Assembly: GCF_004135735.1 (NCBI RefSeq)
Contig: NZ_CP012670.1
Span: forward strand, 10,868,501-10,932,500
Origin: Sorangium cellulosum
Lineage (GTDB): Bacteria > Myxococcota_A > Polyangia > Polyangiales > Polyangiaceae
Length of the DNA: 64,000 bases
Direction of reading: 5' to 3'
Position numbers and translations under genes: made by a program. This document shows, one piece after another, positions 55,220 to 64,000 of the stretch. Every line of letters starts with the position of its first letter. The first letter of the stretch is position 1. The notes under the pieces were generated by a model. It did not search any database, was not told the DNA's origin, and saw only the letters and a list, made by a program, of their open reading frames with translations.

Positions 55220-58200
55220 ATGGCCCGCACCGCGCCCGTGCCCAACATCCCCGCGATCCCCGGAATGAACCCCGGCGTGTTCATCCTCGGTGGAGGCGGA
55301 GCAGGCGGCGGCAGTGGCGGGCCAGGTGGCGGGGGCGGCGCCGGCGCGCGGGGGGCCGGGGGTGGGAACGGGGGAGCAGCGCGGGCGGCGGCGGCAAGAG
55401 CGCGCCGGATCCGGAGAGGTACCCGGAGTGCGGCACGGTCTCGCATCCGATCGATGTCGTGACCGGCACGGCCACGCGTGGCGGTATGCTTATGACGAGC
55501 AACATCTCCTGGTCGAGGACACCGACCGCACGGGGCTGACGTGGCATTTCGTCTTCGACAGCCAGCGCCGCGGCATCGAGGCGTGGGGCGACATACCGGG
55601 CAGGGTGGATTGGAGCCTGGCCGGCGAGCTGCCGACACATCTCGACGACGGGGAGACGCGGTGGAAGGGGATCCACCACTGCAAGGTGAGCTACTGGGAC
55701 GTCGGCTTCACCGAGGTGGCCGATTTCAGCCAGACGCGGCGCTTTCACGGCAACGAGCACGGCACGCTCGACAAGCAGGTGATCGGTGGCGCCGTGGTGA
55801 CGGCCACCTATCGCGAGGACGGCTGGATGACCTCGCGCACGAACGAGCGCAACGGGACCGAGCGGTTCGAGCGCAACGCGCGCGGCAGCGTCGTCCGGTA
55901 CACCGATCCGCTCGGGCACGTCACGACGATCGAGCGCGACGCGAACGACCTGCCGATCGAGATCGTCGACGCCAGGGGCGGTGCTCACCGGCTCGAGCGC
56001 GACGCGCGAGGCAACGTCACCTTGTACGTCGACCCCACGGGGGCGGCGACCTCGCGCCGCTACGACGCGCGCGGGCTCGTGCTCGAGGAGATCTCGCCGA
56101 ACGGCGAGCGCACGGCGTTCTCCTACGACGCGCACGGCAACTGCGCCGAGGTGACGCTCGCGAACGGCGCCACGTGGCGCTTCCGCCATGACCGGCTCGG
56201 CCGGCGCATCGCGGAGGTCGACCCCTTCGGCGCGGAGACGCGCTACCGCTGGTCGGCGCGGGGCGATCTGCTTGCCGTGATCGACGCGATGGGGGCGGAG
56301 ACGCGCTACGCGTACGACGGCGAGCATCACCTGACCGAGCTCGTCGATGCGAACGGCGGCGTCACGTCGTTCGCCTGGGGCGGCTACCACAGGCTCTGCC
56401 TGCGCCGCGACGCGAACGGCCACGAGGTCCGGCTCGGCTACAGCCCGGAAGGTGAGCTCATCGAGGTGCGCAACGAGGTGGGCGAGGTGCACACGCTCAG
56501 GCGCGACGGCAGCGGCAAGGTGCTCGAGGAGGTCACGTTCGACGGCCGGACGATCCGGTACGGCTACGACGCGGCGGCCGATCTGGTCGTTCGGTCGCAC
56601 GGCGATCGGGACAGGGTGCGCCTCGTCTACGACCTCGCGGGCAGGGTGATCCAGAGGGAGTACGGGGATGGCACGATCGAGTGCCTCGACCACGACGAGC
56701 TCGGCGCGCTGGTCCGCGTCGCGTGGCCCGGCGGCGAGGTCCAGCTCGACCGCGACGCCGCTGGACGCGTGGTGCGGGAGCGGCAGATCCTCGACGGCGT
56801 GGAGCACCGGGTCGAGAGCGCCCATGACCTGGAGGGCGAGCGCGTCCTGCGCAAGACCTCGCTCGGGCACACCGAGGCGGTCGAGCGCGGGCTGTTCGGC
56901 GCGCGGCGGCGGACGGTGCTCGACGGGCGCGTGGTCGTCGAGCACGCGAGCGATCTCCTGGGGCGCGAGGTGGCGCGCGCTCTGTCGGGCGGGGGCCGCA
57001 TCGAGAGCGCATATGACCGGATGGGCCGGATCGAACGGCGGCGCGCGATGGGGGCGCCTCGCGAGGTGCGCGTGGGGCCGGGCGAGCCCGCGTGGGTCGG
57101 ACCGCGTCCGGAGAACGTCACCGTCGACATGGCGTACCGCTATGATCCTGCGGGCGAGCTGAGCGCCTCCTGGGATCAGCGATGGGGGTGGACCTCGTAT
57201 CGGTACGATCCCGTAGGTCAACTGCTCGCGAGGGTCCCGGAGCAGGCGCGGGCCGAGGTGTTCCGGTTCGACGCGGCAGGGAACAGCCACGAGGATGGCT
57301 CTGACGCGCCGTTGCGGGAGTACGCGCCGGGCAACCGGCTCATCTGCAAGGGGAACGCGCGTTACCGGTGGGATGCCGAGGGGCGGCTCGCCGAGAAGTC
57401 GGTGGAGGATCCGGAGACCGGTGCGCGGCGCGCCTGGCGTTATACCTGGAGCCACGCAGGGCTCCTGGAGAGCGTGACCACGCCGGAGGGCGAGAGGGTC
57501 GAATTTCGCTACGATCCGTTCGGCCGGCGCGTGGAGAAGCGGGTGGGCAAGGCGCCGGCGAGCGCTCTGCGAGCCTATGCGCCGCGCTCGGTGACGCGGT
57601 TCGTGTGGGATGGGGACGTGCTCGTCCACGAGATCTCCCGGCGGGCGCGGGCGGACGGAGATCCCGTGGTGGAGGTCAAGACCTACTGCTTCGAGGACGA
57701 CGGGTTCGCGCCGGTGGCGCACTGCGACGGTGGCGAGTGGTTCCACTACGTGAACGACCCGATCGGGACGCCGGAGCGGCTCGTCGACGAGCGCGGCGAG
57801 GTGGCCTGCGCGCTGCGGCGCGAGGCGTGGGGGCGGACGGAGGCGGCGCCCGGAGCAAGGACCTCGACGGCGATCCGATTTCCGGGGCAGTACGAGGATC
57901 CAGAGACGGGGCTTTGTTACAACCGGTTCCGGTACTACGACCCGGAGGTTGGGAGATTCGTCAGCAGTGACCCGATCGGCCTCGATGGGGATATCAACGC
58001 TTTTGCGTATACGAACAATGCCATTGGCTGGGCAGACCCGCTCGGGCTGTACAAGTCGGGGCCACTCAATCCGAACCTGCTGGGTAAAGACAAGGCCGGC
58101 AAGAAGACCAAGAACCTAACTGAATGGCGACGTTGTGTCTCGAAGTCAGACCTCAAGGGTGAGCGGAACAAGTTCCTGGGAGTAGATCATGTCAAGGTTG

Positions 58201-58808
58201 GCGAGGGTAAATGGCGCAGTCGTGACGGCACTCGTCAATTTCGCATCAAGCCCGATGATTTTCTGGGGAAGCATGGAATAGGGTATCCCACGGTTACCAA
58301 TGCGCCGCATGTCCACTTCGAGTTCCTGTCTCCAAATAAATCTGGGACTGGATTTGACGTGACGAAGAACGTTCATGTGCCGCTGAGCTGGTTGCTGTTG
58401 TTGGTTATGATATTGCTAAGAAAATCCGGGAAAAGGTCGATTCGTTTCGAGTTCGATCGGGTTGGGGCGCTCGATCTGGAAGCGGCGTTCGGCGAGGTGC
58501 CTCGCCCCGTCCTAGCTCTCGTGGATCGAACGCTCTTCGGAGGTCGACAGGCAAGACGAGGCGGATTTGTCGAAATCCCGTTTCATGTATTATCTGATTT
58601 TGATGACAGCGGCATGATTCTTTTTTTTTCTGCTGACAAGGTTCTTCTGCGTCTCGATACCGATTCGGTAGACTATGTTCGACATCGACTTCGTAAGTGT
58701 GACCCTGGTGGCTTCTTTCCCGCTGAGATCGGCGAGGTGTCACTCGGAGAAAGTGAAGACGTTGTCAGCCTGTACGGGGAGTATAGAGAGCCGCTGTGTC
58801 CGGTGTGA
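55220..58808 (+). pseudogene. Rhs polymorphic toxin gene broken by frameshifts and an internal deletion
   Basis: The ATG at 55220 opens MARTAPVPNIPAIPGMNPGVFI, the PAAR-like N-terminus of myxobacterial Rhs proteins, and a Gly-rich stretch. In a second frame (from about 55370) come GGGKSAPDPERYPECGT and HPIDVVTG. In a third, from about 55470, comes WRYAYDEQHLLVEDTDRTGL, a region normally many residues further along, and then the RHS/YD repeats run uninterrupted (TYREDGWMTSR, FRYDPFGRRVEKRVG). The core ends with the usual RFVSSDPIGLDG and GWADPLGL. So the barrel lid is lost in an out-of-frame deletion. The tip beyond 58060 is AT-richer and should be toxin plus immunity. Confidence 0.75.
58407..58808 (+). 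CDS. Possible immunity-type protein fused in frame behind the Rhs toxin tip
   Basis: After the toxin segment (VHFEFLSPN, KNVHVPL) the frame runs on without a stop. From the ATG at 58407 it reads MILLRKSGKRSIRFEFDRV and then a soluble mixed alpha/beta part (FVEIPFHVLSDFDDSGMILF; YVRHRLRKCDPGGFFP), about 133 aa, like small immunity proteins that follow Rhs tips. No ribosome-binding site precedes the ATG. A frame shifted by one base reads AVVGYDIAKKIREKVDSF across the join, so a deletion of one or two bases may have fused two genes. No family recognised. Confidence 0.4.
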   Translation: MILLRKSGKRSIRFEFDRVGALDLEAAFGEVPRPVLALVDRTLFGGRQARRGGFVEIPFHVLSDFDDSGMILFFSADKVLLRLDTDSVDYVRHRLRKCDPGGFFPAEIGEVSLGESEDVVSLYGEYREPLCPV

Positions 58809-59190
58809 GCGTGGGCGCGGTCTCCAGGGCTGACGACGGCCCCCGACGGCACCGCCCGCCCCGCAGCGCTCGCCGCGCGCCAGCCCGCGCTGGGCCTTCG
58901 CCGCGGCCACGAACGCCAGAGCAGCCAGGCGGCCATGCCGGGGCCGTGTGGAAGGTCGCTGGGCCCATGCTCCAGGATCGAGCGCGCAGGCTTCCATGCT
59001 CGACCTCCCGGCATGGAATGATGGCCGGCCTATCATTCCATGCCGGCGAAGCCAGCATCGACCTCCAGGACGCCAGGATGGATCCACGACCCATCAACCC
59101 CCCGGCCGGCGCGCGCGACGCATCACCCCGCGGCCGCATCCACGATGGCCGCGCGCCCGCCCGAGGCGCGCCGCGCCGCCGGGCCCGCGG
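58809..59190. other. Intergenic with a 15-bp perfect hairpin
   Basis: About 380 bp between the Rhs locus (plus) and a small minus-strand gene. At 59008-59046 a perfect 15-bp stem (CCGGCATGGAATGAT and its complement) surrounds a 9-nt loop; it may serve as terminator for both convergent transcripts or be a REP element. The rest shows nothing. Confidence 0.6.
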
Positions 59191-59499
59191 TCAGGGCTTC
59201 ACGCGGAGGACGGCCGTGCCCTTCTGCTTGCCGTAGAGCTGCTTGATCTCGATCTTGTACTCCCCGGCCGCGGAGGCGCTGAACTCGACGGGCGAGGCGC
59301 TCTGCGGCTTGCCCGTGGGCAGATCCCGCAGCACCCGCTCGATGATCACCTTCCCCGAGGGGGAGCGGATCTTGATGTTGAACGGGGGCGTCGCCTCGTC
59401 GTACGCGCGGAACACGAGGCGCACCGTGTCCCCGACCGAGACCGGGGTGGTCTGGCTGATCGTCTCGATGTCGCCTTCGTTCTCGATCGTATCAGACAC
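59191..59499 (-). CDS. Small beta-rich protein of unknown function
   Basis: About 102 aa from GTG 59499 (reads VSDTIENEGDIETISQ); the ATG at 59547 would add an Arg-rich stretch with no signal. The sequence has TPVSVGDTVRLVFRAYDEAT, FNIKIRSPSGKVIIERV, AAGEYKIEIKQLYG and a final AVLRVKP, a seven-strand Ig-like pattern. No signal peptide and no catalytic motif. I do not recognise the family. gcvPB lies 148 bp upstream on the same strand. Confidence 0.65.
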   Translation of the reverse strand: MSDTIENEGDIETISQTTPVSVGDTVRLVFRAYDEATPPFNIKIRSPSGKVIIERVLRDLPTGKPQSASPVEFSASAAGEYKIEIKQLYGKQKGTAVLRVKP

Positions 59500-59646
59500 G
59501 CGTCGCCCGTCCCGCGAGGGCCCGCTCCGGCGGCCTCGGGCGGGCATTGTAGACGCGTCCGGCGGAATTTCGCGAATTTGGCGCGCACCACCGGCAGGCG
59601 GCGCCCGCGGACGGCGGCCGCCGCCGGGGCGCCCCCGCCGCGGCCG

Positions 59647-61140
59647 TCAGGTCTTCGACCATCGCAGGCGAGGCTGGCGGGCGGCCCGGGCCTCGTCGAG
59701 CCGCCCGAGCACCGCGCTGTGCGGCGCCTGCTTCACGACCTCCGGCGTCTCGTGCGCCTCCTGGAGGATGCTCAGCATCGCGGCCGCGAACTCGTCGAGC
59801 GTCTCGCGCGTCTCGGTCTCGGTCGGCTCGATCATCAGGGCGCCCGGCACCACGAGCGGGAAGTACACCGTCGGCGCGTGGAAGCCGTAGTCGAGCAGCC
59901 GCTTCGCGATGTCGAGCGTCTTGACCCCGGTCTCCTTCTCGAGCTGGCTGTCCGAGAGCACCACCTCGTGCATGCACGGCTGCGGCACCGGCGCGCTGTA
60001 GTGGTCCTTCAGCTTCGCCCACAGGTAACGGGCGTTCAGCACCGCTAGGCTGCTCGCCGCCGTGAGCCCCTCGCCGCCCATCTCCCGGATGTACGTGTAC
60101 GCCCGGATGAACATCCCGAAGTTGCCGGTGAACGCCCGGAGCCGCCCCACGCTCTGCGGCCTGTCGTGATCCCACGCGAACGCGTCGCCCCGCCGCACGA
60201 GGACCGGCGCGGGCTGGAACGGCTCCAGGTGCTTCTTGAAGCAGACCGGCCCGGCGCCAGGACCGCCGCCGCCGTGCGGCGTCGTGAACGTCTTGTGCAG
60301 GTTGATGTGGATCACATCCATGCCGACGTCGCCCGGCCGCGCGTGCCCCATGATGGCGTTCGTGTTCGCGCCGTCGCCGTAGACCAGCCCCCCCTTGTCG
60401 TGGATGAGCTTGATGATCGTCGGCAGGTGCGTCTCGTACGCGCCGAGCGTGTTCGGGTTCGTGATCATCAGCCCGCACACGTCGCCGTCCGCCCCCTCGC
60501 GCTCGATCGCGGCGAGCACCTGCTCGGGGTGGGTCACGCCGTCCGCGGACTTCTCGACCCGCACCGCCACGAGCCCGTTGAGCGCGCAGCTCGCCGGGTT
60601 CGTGCCGTGCGCGCTCTCCGGGATGAACACCTTCCTCGGCGACCGCCCCTTCGCCGCGTGGTACGCCCGCATCATCATCAGCCCGGCGAGCTCGCCCTGC
60701 GCGCCCGCCGACGGCTGCAGCGAGCAGCCGTCCATCCCGCTGATCTCGCAGAGCGCCTGCTGCAGGCGCCACATCACCTCGAGCGAGCCCTGGCTGAGCT
60801 CCTCGGGCGTCATCGGGTGCAGCCGCGCGAAGCCCGGGATGCGCGCGGCCCACTCGTTGACCTTCGGGTTGTACTTCATCGTGCACGACCCGAGCGGGTA
60901 CATCTGCGAGTCGATGCAGAAGTTCCACTGCGAGAGCCGGAGGAAGTGCCGGAACGCCTCCGGCTCGCTCACCTCCGGCAGGCCGGCCGGCTCGCCGCGC
61001 GCGAGCGCGCCGTAGTGGGCTCCCGGGTCGACCTCGGGCACGTCGAGCGGGGGGAGCGAGGCGCCGGTCCTGCCGGGCGCGCCACGCTCGAAGATGGGGG
61101 GTTCGCGGAACTGAATGCCTCGCGGCTGCGGTTGGGTCAT
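59647..61140 (-). CDS. gcvPB: Glycine dehydrogenase (decarboxylating) subunit 2, P-protein
   Basis: A 497-aa PLP enzyme of the glycine cleavage system, in the two-subunit form of P-protein. GDGANTNAIMGHARPGDVG and HINLHKTFTTPHGGGGPGAG contain the PLP Lys and the Gly-rich loop of the family; MYPLGSCTMKYNPKVNEW is the conserved N-terminal segment. Length is normal. The partner gcvPA, usually adjacent, is not in the window. A lipoprotein gene ends 24 bp upstream on the same strand. Confidence 0.95.
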   Translation of the reverse strand: MTQPQPRGIQFREPPIFERGAPGRTGASLPPLDVPEVDPGAHYGALARGEPAGLPEVSEPEAFRHFLRLSQWNFCIDSQMYPLGSCTMKYNPKVNEWAARIPGFARLHPMTPEELSQGSLEVMWRLQQALCEISGMDGCSLQPSAGAQGELAGLMMMRAYHAAKGRSPRKVFIPESAHGTNPASCALNGLVAVRVEKSADGVTHPEQVLAAIEREGADGDVCGLMITNPNTLGAYETHLPTIIKLIHDKGGLVYGDGANTNAIMGHARPGDVGMDVIHINLHKTFTTPHGGGGPGAGPVCFKKHLEPFQPAPVLVRRGDAFAWDHDRPQSVGRLRAFTGNFGMFIRAYTYIREMGGEGLTAASSLAVLNARYLWAKLKDHYSAPVPQPCMHEVVLSDSQLEKETGVKTLDIAKRLLDYGFHAPTVYFPLVVPGALMIEPTETETRETLDEFAAAMLSILQEAHETPEVVKQAPHSAVLGRLDEARAARQPRLRWSKT

Positions 61141-61164
61141 CGGGTTCTGGTGTTGCTGGTCTTG

Positions 61165-61764
61165 TCAGAGGCTGGGCGGCTCGGCCTCCGGCTCCGCCGG
61201 GGGCTCGGGCTCACCGGACTCCTGGTTGTCGGTGTCCCAGTCGCCGCCGCTGATCTCGGAGGCGCCACTGCCGCCGATCGATTGCAGGTCAGGTAGCATG
61301 TTGCGCTGCTTGATGGCCTCCCAGGGCTCCCCGACCTCGTCTTTGTTGCGGCCGATCTCACCCACGAGCCGATCGTCCACGTTCTCGCCCTCCGGCCGCT
61401 GGTACTTGAAGTAGCCCCGGCCGCTCCTCGACGCGTTCGGCCCGATGGCGCCGATGGTGTGCTCGGTCCACGTGAACTTGATGAGGTCGCCCGTCGCGGT
61501 GCCGTGCAGCTCGCCCCACCGATCCTTCACGGGCCGGAGCCACCGGCCCTCGACCCCGTTGCCCCCGTTGCCGTCGTGCACGAGGTGCAGGTAGCCGTAG
61601 AGCTCGCTGTAATAGACCCCCGTCCAGTCGCCGCCTTCGGGCATGTCCCCGGGCTCCACCGTGGCCGTCTTGGGCGCGGGGGTCGAGCTGCAACCGAGCG
61701 CCCCAGGCCCGAGCAGCAGGGCGCCGGCGGCGGTGGCGATCCAAAGCCGTCGCGATACGTTCAT
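61165..61764 (-). CDS. Lipoprotein of unknown function
   Basis: A 199-aa product: MNVSRRLWIATAAGALLLGP leads to lipobox ALGC. The mature part has GGDWTGVYYSELYGYLHLVH, VEGRWLRPVKDRWGELHG and IGAIGPNASRSGRGYF, a beta-rich lipocalin-like pattern with WxGxY; the C-terminus is Pro/Glu-rich. No family is clear to me. It lies directly upstream of gcvPB (24 bp) on the same strand, possibly by chance, and faces the FG-GAP lipoprotein gene across a 40-bp inverted repeat. Confidence 0.8.
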   Translation of the reverse strand: MNVSRRLWIATAAGALLLGPGALGCSSTPAPKTATVEPGDMPEGGDWTGVYYSELYGYLHLVHDGNGGNGVEGRWLRPVKDRWGELHGTATGDLIKFTWTEHTIGAIGPNASRSGRGYFKYQRPEGENVDDRLVGEIGRNKDEVGEPWEAIKQRNMLPDLQSIGGSGASEISGGDWDTDNQESGEPEPPAEPEAEPPSL

Positions 61765-61810
61765 GGCGGCGGAGCCTAGCACAGCACCTCCCCGCACCCA
61801 TACCCCTGCG

Positions 61811-61935
61811 GCGCGCGGTGGTGGGCCCGCTGGGGGCTCGCCTCCGGGGCTGACGTGCAGGCGCGCCACAGAAAGAGGGGCTCGCCGGAACGCACGCCCC
61901 GGAGGGGAGCCCCCAGCGGGCCCACCACCGCGCGC
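61811..61935. repeat. 40-bp inverted repeat in a divergent promoter region
   Basis: Arms 61811-61850 and 61896-61935 are reverse complements over 40 bp with a single mismatch and enclose a 45-bp loop. The repeat fills much of the 309 bp between two divergent lipoprotein genes. It contains CGGTGGTGGGCCCGCTGGGG. It can form a long hairpin in either transcript; no protein frame uses it. Confidence 0.8.
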
Positions 61936-62073
61936 GGAGCCAGGGACGCCCACCTCCATCCCTCCGGCGTCCTCACTCACCCACCTCCCCTCCGGAGGGA
62001 GCAGCGCGTCGCACCGTCCGACGCGTGCGCGACCGCGTCCGATCGCTGCTCCGCGCTCTTCGGAGCACAACGC

Positions 62074-63795
62074 ATGGCTGGTAAGCTTCCCGCCATGATG
62101 AAGTCCTTTGTCTCTCACCGAGGTTTTTTCATTCCCGGGAGAATCGCTCTCTTGACCAGCGTCCTCGCTCTTGCGGCGTGCGAGGGGCGGCTGGGGGATG
62201 GCTCCTCCGACGATGGCCGTGGATCGCGCCCGCCGCGCTTCGTCCCCGGCGGCTCCAAGCCGCTGCCGACCGCGGCGTCGTGCGCCGCCGCGTCGAGCGG
62301 CTCGGCCGAGGTCGCGGAGCCCGAGCTCTTGCTCGAGCTGTCCGACGACGACGAGAGCGCGTGGCTCGGGTCGCCGGCGGTCGCGGACCTGGACGGCGAC
62401 GGCGTGAACGAGATCCTCGTCACGCACAACGGCAACATCGTCGCCTGGGGGCCCGACGGCAAGCAGGCGTGGCGGTTCGACGACTCGCAGGATCACGGCC
62501 GCATCTGGGCGAGCCCGATCGTGGCGGACTTCCGCGACGACGAGCGGCTCGAGGTCGTCTTCGCGGCGCGCGACACGATCTACATGCTCGACGCGAGCGG
62601 CCGGGTCGTCAGCGGCTGGCCGGTCCGCTGGCGCGACGAGGTCCGCTCCCTCGCCGCGGGCGACATCGACGGCGACGGCCAGCTCGACGTCGTCGCCGCG
62701 AGCACCGACAACGACCCCGACATCCTGATGGCCTTCCACGCGAGCGGGGCGCCGGTCGCGGGCTTCCCGCCGATCGACAGCGGAACGATCGGGTGCGACG
62801 CGCGCCGCAGCGACGACGCCGAGTGCTGGATCGCCGGCGCCTACGATCAGAACCTGGCCGTCGGCGATCTCGACGGCGACGGCGAGCAGGACATCGTCTC
62901 TCCGATGGACAACGCGTATGCCGGGTTCTACCGCGGCACGGGAGAGGCCTTCGACGCGAATCCCATGTTCCGGGGCCGACCCAAGACGCCGGGCGTGCGG
63001 TACATGCACGATCTGGAGCTCGCGCAGCAGGGCTTCGGCGACGGCGACGAGCTGCAGGCCTATTTCAAGAACTCGGCCCCTGCGATCGCGGACGTCGACG
63101 GCGACGGCGCGCCGGAGGTCGTCATGCTCGCGGCGGGCCAGGACGTCGCTGCGAGGGACCAGGCCCGGGGCGTCGGCCTCTGGGTGGTCCGCCCCGACGC
63201 GAGCCGCATCGAGGGGTGGGAGAGCCCGTTCTACGCGTCCGACTACCTGTCCGGCGGCGACGACCTCGGCGGCAACATCGTGGCCGCGACCCAGCAGGTG
63301 ACCGTGGCGGACATCGACGCGACGCACGCCGGCCCCGAGATGATCTTCGCCGGGCTCGACGGCCGCATCCACGCGGTCCACGCCGACAGGACCGAGTCCT
63401 GGGACGTCACGTACACGAACGACACGCAGGTGCTCACGGGCGGCGTCGTGGTCGGGGACCTGTCGGGCGACGGCATCCCCGAGATCGTGTTCAACACCTA
63501 CTCGACCGACGAGGGGAAGGGCCACCTCTTCATCCTCAACGCGGGCGGCGAGCTGCTCCACAAGGTCCCGCTGCCGGGGCTCGGCGCGATGCCGGTGCCG
63601 ACGCTCGCCGACGTGAACGGCGACGGGACGGTCGAGATCATCGTGTCGCTCCGCGACGTCGAGTGGATCGACGGCGCGTACCCGGGGCCGTGCGCGCTCG
63701 TGTTCACGGTGCCGCGCTCGGCGACGAACTGCCTGCCCTGGCCGACGGCCCGCGGTAACTACTACCGAAACGGCTGGGTGCGCGCCGGCGACTGA
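62074..63795 (+). CDS. FG-GAP/VCBS-repeat lipoprotein
   Basis: A 573-aa product from ATG 62074 (GGAG 8 nt upstream); ATG 62095 is possible. The signal GRIALLTSVLALAAC carries lipobox LAAC. The mature protein has repeated FG-GAP-type units with Ca-binding loops: PAVADLDGDGVNEILVTHNG, AGDIDGDGQLDVVAAST, VGDLDGDGEQDIVSP, IADVDGDGAPEVVML, VGDLSGDGIPEIVF, LADVNGDGTVEIIV. They should fold as a beta-propeller on the cell surface. Ligand unknown; the C-terminus (WPTARGNYYRNGW) is common in such myxobacterial proteins. Confidence 0.88.
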   Translation: MAGKLPAMMKSFVSHRGFFIPGRIALLTSVLALAACEGRLGDGSSDDGRGSRPPRFVPGGSKPLPTAASCAAASSGSAEVAEPELLLELSDDDESAWLGSPAVADLDGDGVNEILVTHNGNIVAWGPDGKQAWRFDDSQDHGRIWASPIVADFRDDERLEVVFAARDTIYMLDASGRVVSGWPVRWRDEVRSLAAGDIDGDGQLDVVAASTDNDPDILMAFHASGAPVAGFPPIDSGTIGCDARRSDDAECWIAGAYDQNLAVGDLDGDGEQDIVSPMDNAYAGFYRGTGEAFDANPMFRGRPKTPGVRYMHDLELAQQGFGDGDELQAYFKNSAPAIADVDGDGAPEVVMLAAGQDVAARDQARGVGLWVVRPDASRIEGWESPFYASDYLSGGDDLGGNIVAATQQVTVADIDATHAGPEMIFAGLDGRIHAVHADRTESWDVTYTNDTQVLTGGVVVGDLSGDGIPEIVFNTYSTDEGKGHLFILNAGGELLHKVPLPGLGAMPVPTLADVNGDGTVEIIVSLRDVEWIDGAYPGPCALVFTVPRSATNCLPWPTARGNYYRNGWVRAGD

Positions 63796-63811
63796 CGCGA
63801 CGGGGGGGCGA

Positions 63812-63842
63812 GGCCCGGCCTGGGCCGCGAGGCGGCCGGGCC
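63812..63842. terminator. Hairpin between convergent genes
   Basis: A 9-bp stem (GGCCCGGCC at 63812-63820 with GGCCGGGCC at 63834-63842) lies between the FG-GAP gene and the end of hemL and could terminate both. No T-tract. Confidence 0.4.
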
Positions 63843-63847
63843 GGCCC

Positions 63848-64000
63848 TCAGGCCGCGAGCGCCTCGCGGCAGGCCGCGACGGTGCGCTCGATGTCCTGCT
63901 CCGTGTGGGCGCCGCTCAGGAACGCCGCCTCGTACTGCGACGGAGGCCAGTAGACGCCGCGCGCGAGCATCCCCGCGTGGAAGGCGCTGAAGCGCTTCGT
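63848..64000 (-). CDS. hemL: Glutamate-1-semialdehyde 2,1-aminomutase, C-terminal 50 residues
   Basis: The reverse strand from the right edge reads TKRFSAFHAGMLARGVYWPP and then SQYEAAFLSGAHTEQDIERT, ending in EALAA and TGA at 63850-63848. The pattern F-x-x-FHxxML-x-x-GVY-x-x-PSQ-x-EA-x-F-x-S-x-AHT is that of the HemL C-terminus. The enzyme makes 5-aminolevulinate for tetrapyrroles. The catalytic part lies outside the window. Confidence 0.9.
   Translation of the reverse strand, partial: TKRFSAFHAGMLARGVYWPPSQYEAAFLSGAHTEQDIERTVAACREALAA

Noticed and set aside
55281..57746. 821-aa open frame on the minus strand
   Set aside because: Shadow of the RHS repeats on the plus strand; it has no domain of its own.

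Overview
The window is about 64 kb of very GC-rich DNA. Genuine genes show strong third-position G/C bias, which also creates many long antisense shadow ORFs. It looks like chromosome from a myxobacterium of the Sorangium/Polyangium group (order Polyangiales). The reasons are several large eukaryotic-like Ser/Thr kinases fused to AAA, GAF, STAS, TPR or PEGA modules, many lipoproteins, FG-GAP and thrombospondin-3 type proteins, DUF1592-type cytochrome proteins and an Rhs protein, mixed with single housekeeping genes. The assignment is inference from gene content; there is no rRNA or other marker in the window.

Layout. 1-5.2 kb (minus): 3' part of a DUF1587/1592/1588 c-type cytochrome-like lipoprotein, a small c-type cytochrome, a decayed kinase remnant, a Cys-rich lipoprotein and a small zinc-ribbon protein. 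5.6-8.9 kb (minus): a compact three-gene operon with stop/start overlaps. It holds a small HEPN-like helical protein, a ParA/MinD-like ATPase with the variant KGGVGRTT loop and a second P-loop NTPase. It resembles conflict/defence operons and is the best candidate for a little-described system. 9.2-14.4 kb (plus): an outer-membrane porin followed 9 bp later by a 1198-aa PHP-hydrolase lipoprotein. 14.5-19.6 kb (minus): a 1705-aa kinase-AAA-GAF-STAS protein. 19.85-20.2 kb: a frameshifted partial copy of the 3' end of the PHP gene. 20.3-24.8 kb: META-domain protein, HTTM-type membrane protein, His/Asp-tailed lipoprotein and a Gfo/Idh/MocA oxidoreductase. 24.9-29.3 kb (minus): sucC-sucD and murA-hisG. 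29.4-35.4 kb: outer-membrane protein with Ca-binding repeats, DUF2452 protein, quinone oxidoreductase and two divergent Ser/Thr kinases. 35.8-42.5 kb (plus): double cyclase-domain AAA/TPR protein, SulP transporter with STAS and cNMP-binding domains, and a PotD-like binding lipoprotein. 42.8-47.4 kb: a GNAT acetyltransferase, two long perfect inverted repeats and a PEGA-TonB-dependent receptor. 47.9-50.8 kb (minus): potA-potB-potC with a small leader ORF. 51.1-55.0 kb (plus): another kinase-AAA-TPR protein. 55.2-58.8 kb: an Rhs locus broken by frameshifts and an internal deletion, with an AT-richer toxin/immunity-like tip. 59.2-64 kb: small protein, gcvPB, lipoprotein, VCBS/FG-GAP lipoprotein and the 3' end of hemL.

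How the genes may work together. potABC and potD together would make a complete polyamine-type ABC importer although they lie 5 kb apart. The porin and PHP lipoprotein are probably one transcription unit acting at the envelope. The cyclase-domain protein lies directly upstream of a transporter carrying a cyclic-nucleotide-binding domain, which suggests (inference only) local second-messenger control. Several intergenic regions carry long near-perfect inverted repeats or short tandem arrays with no coding content.
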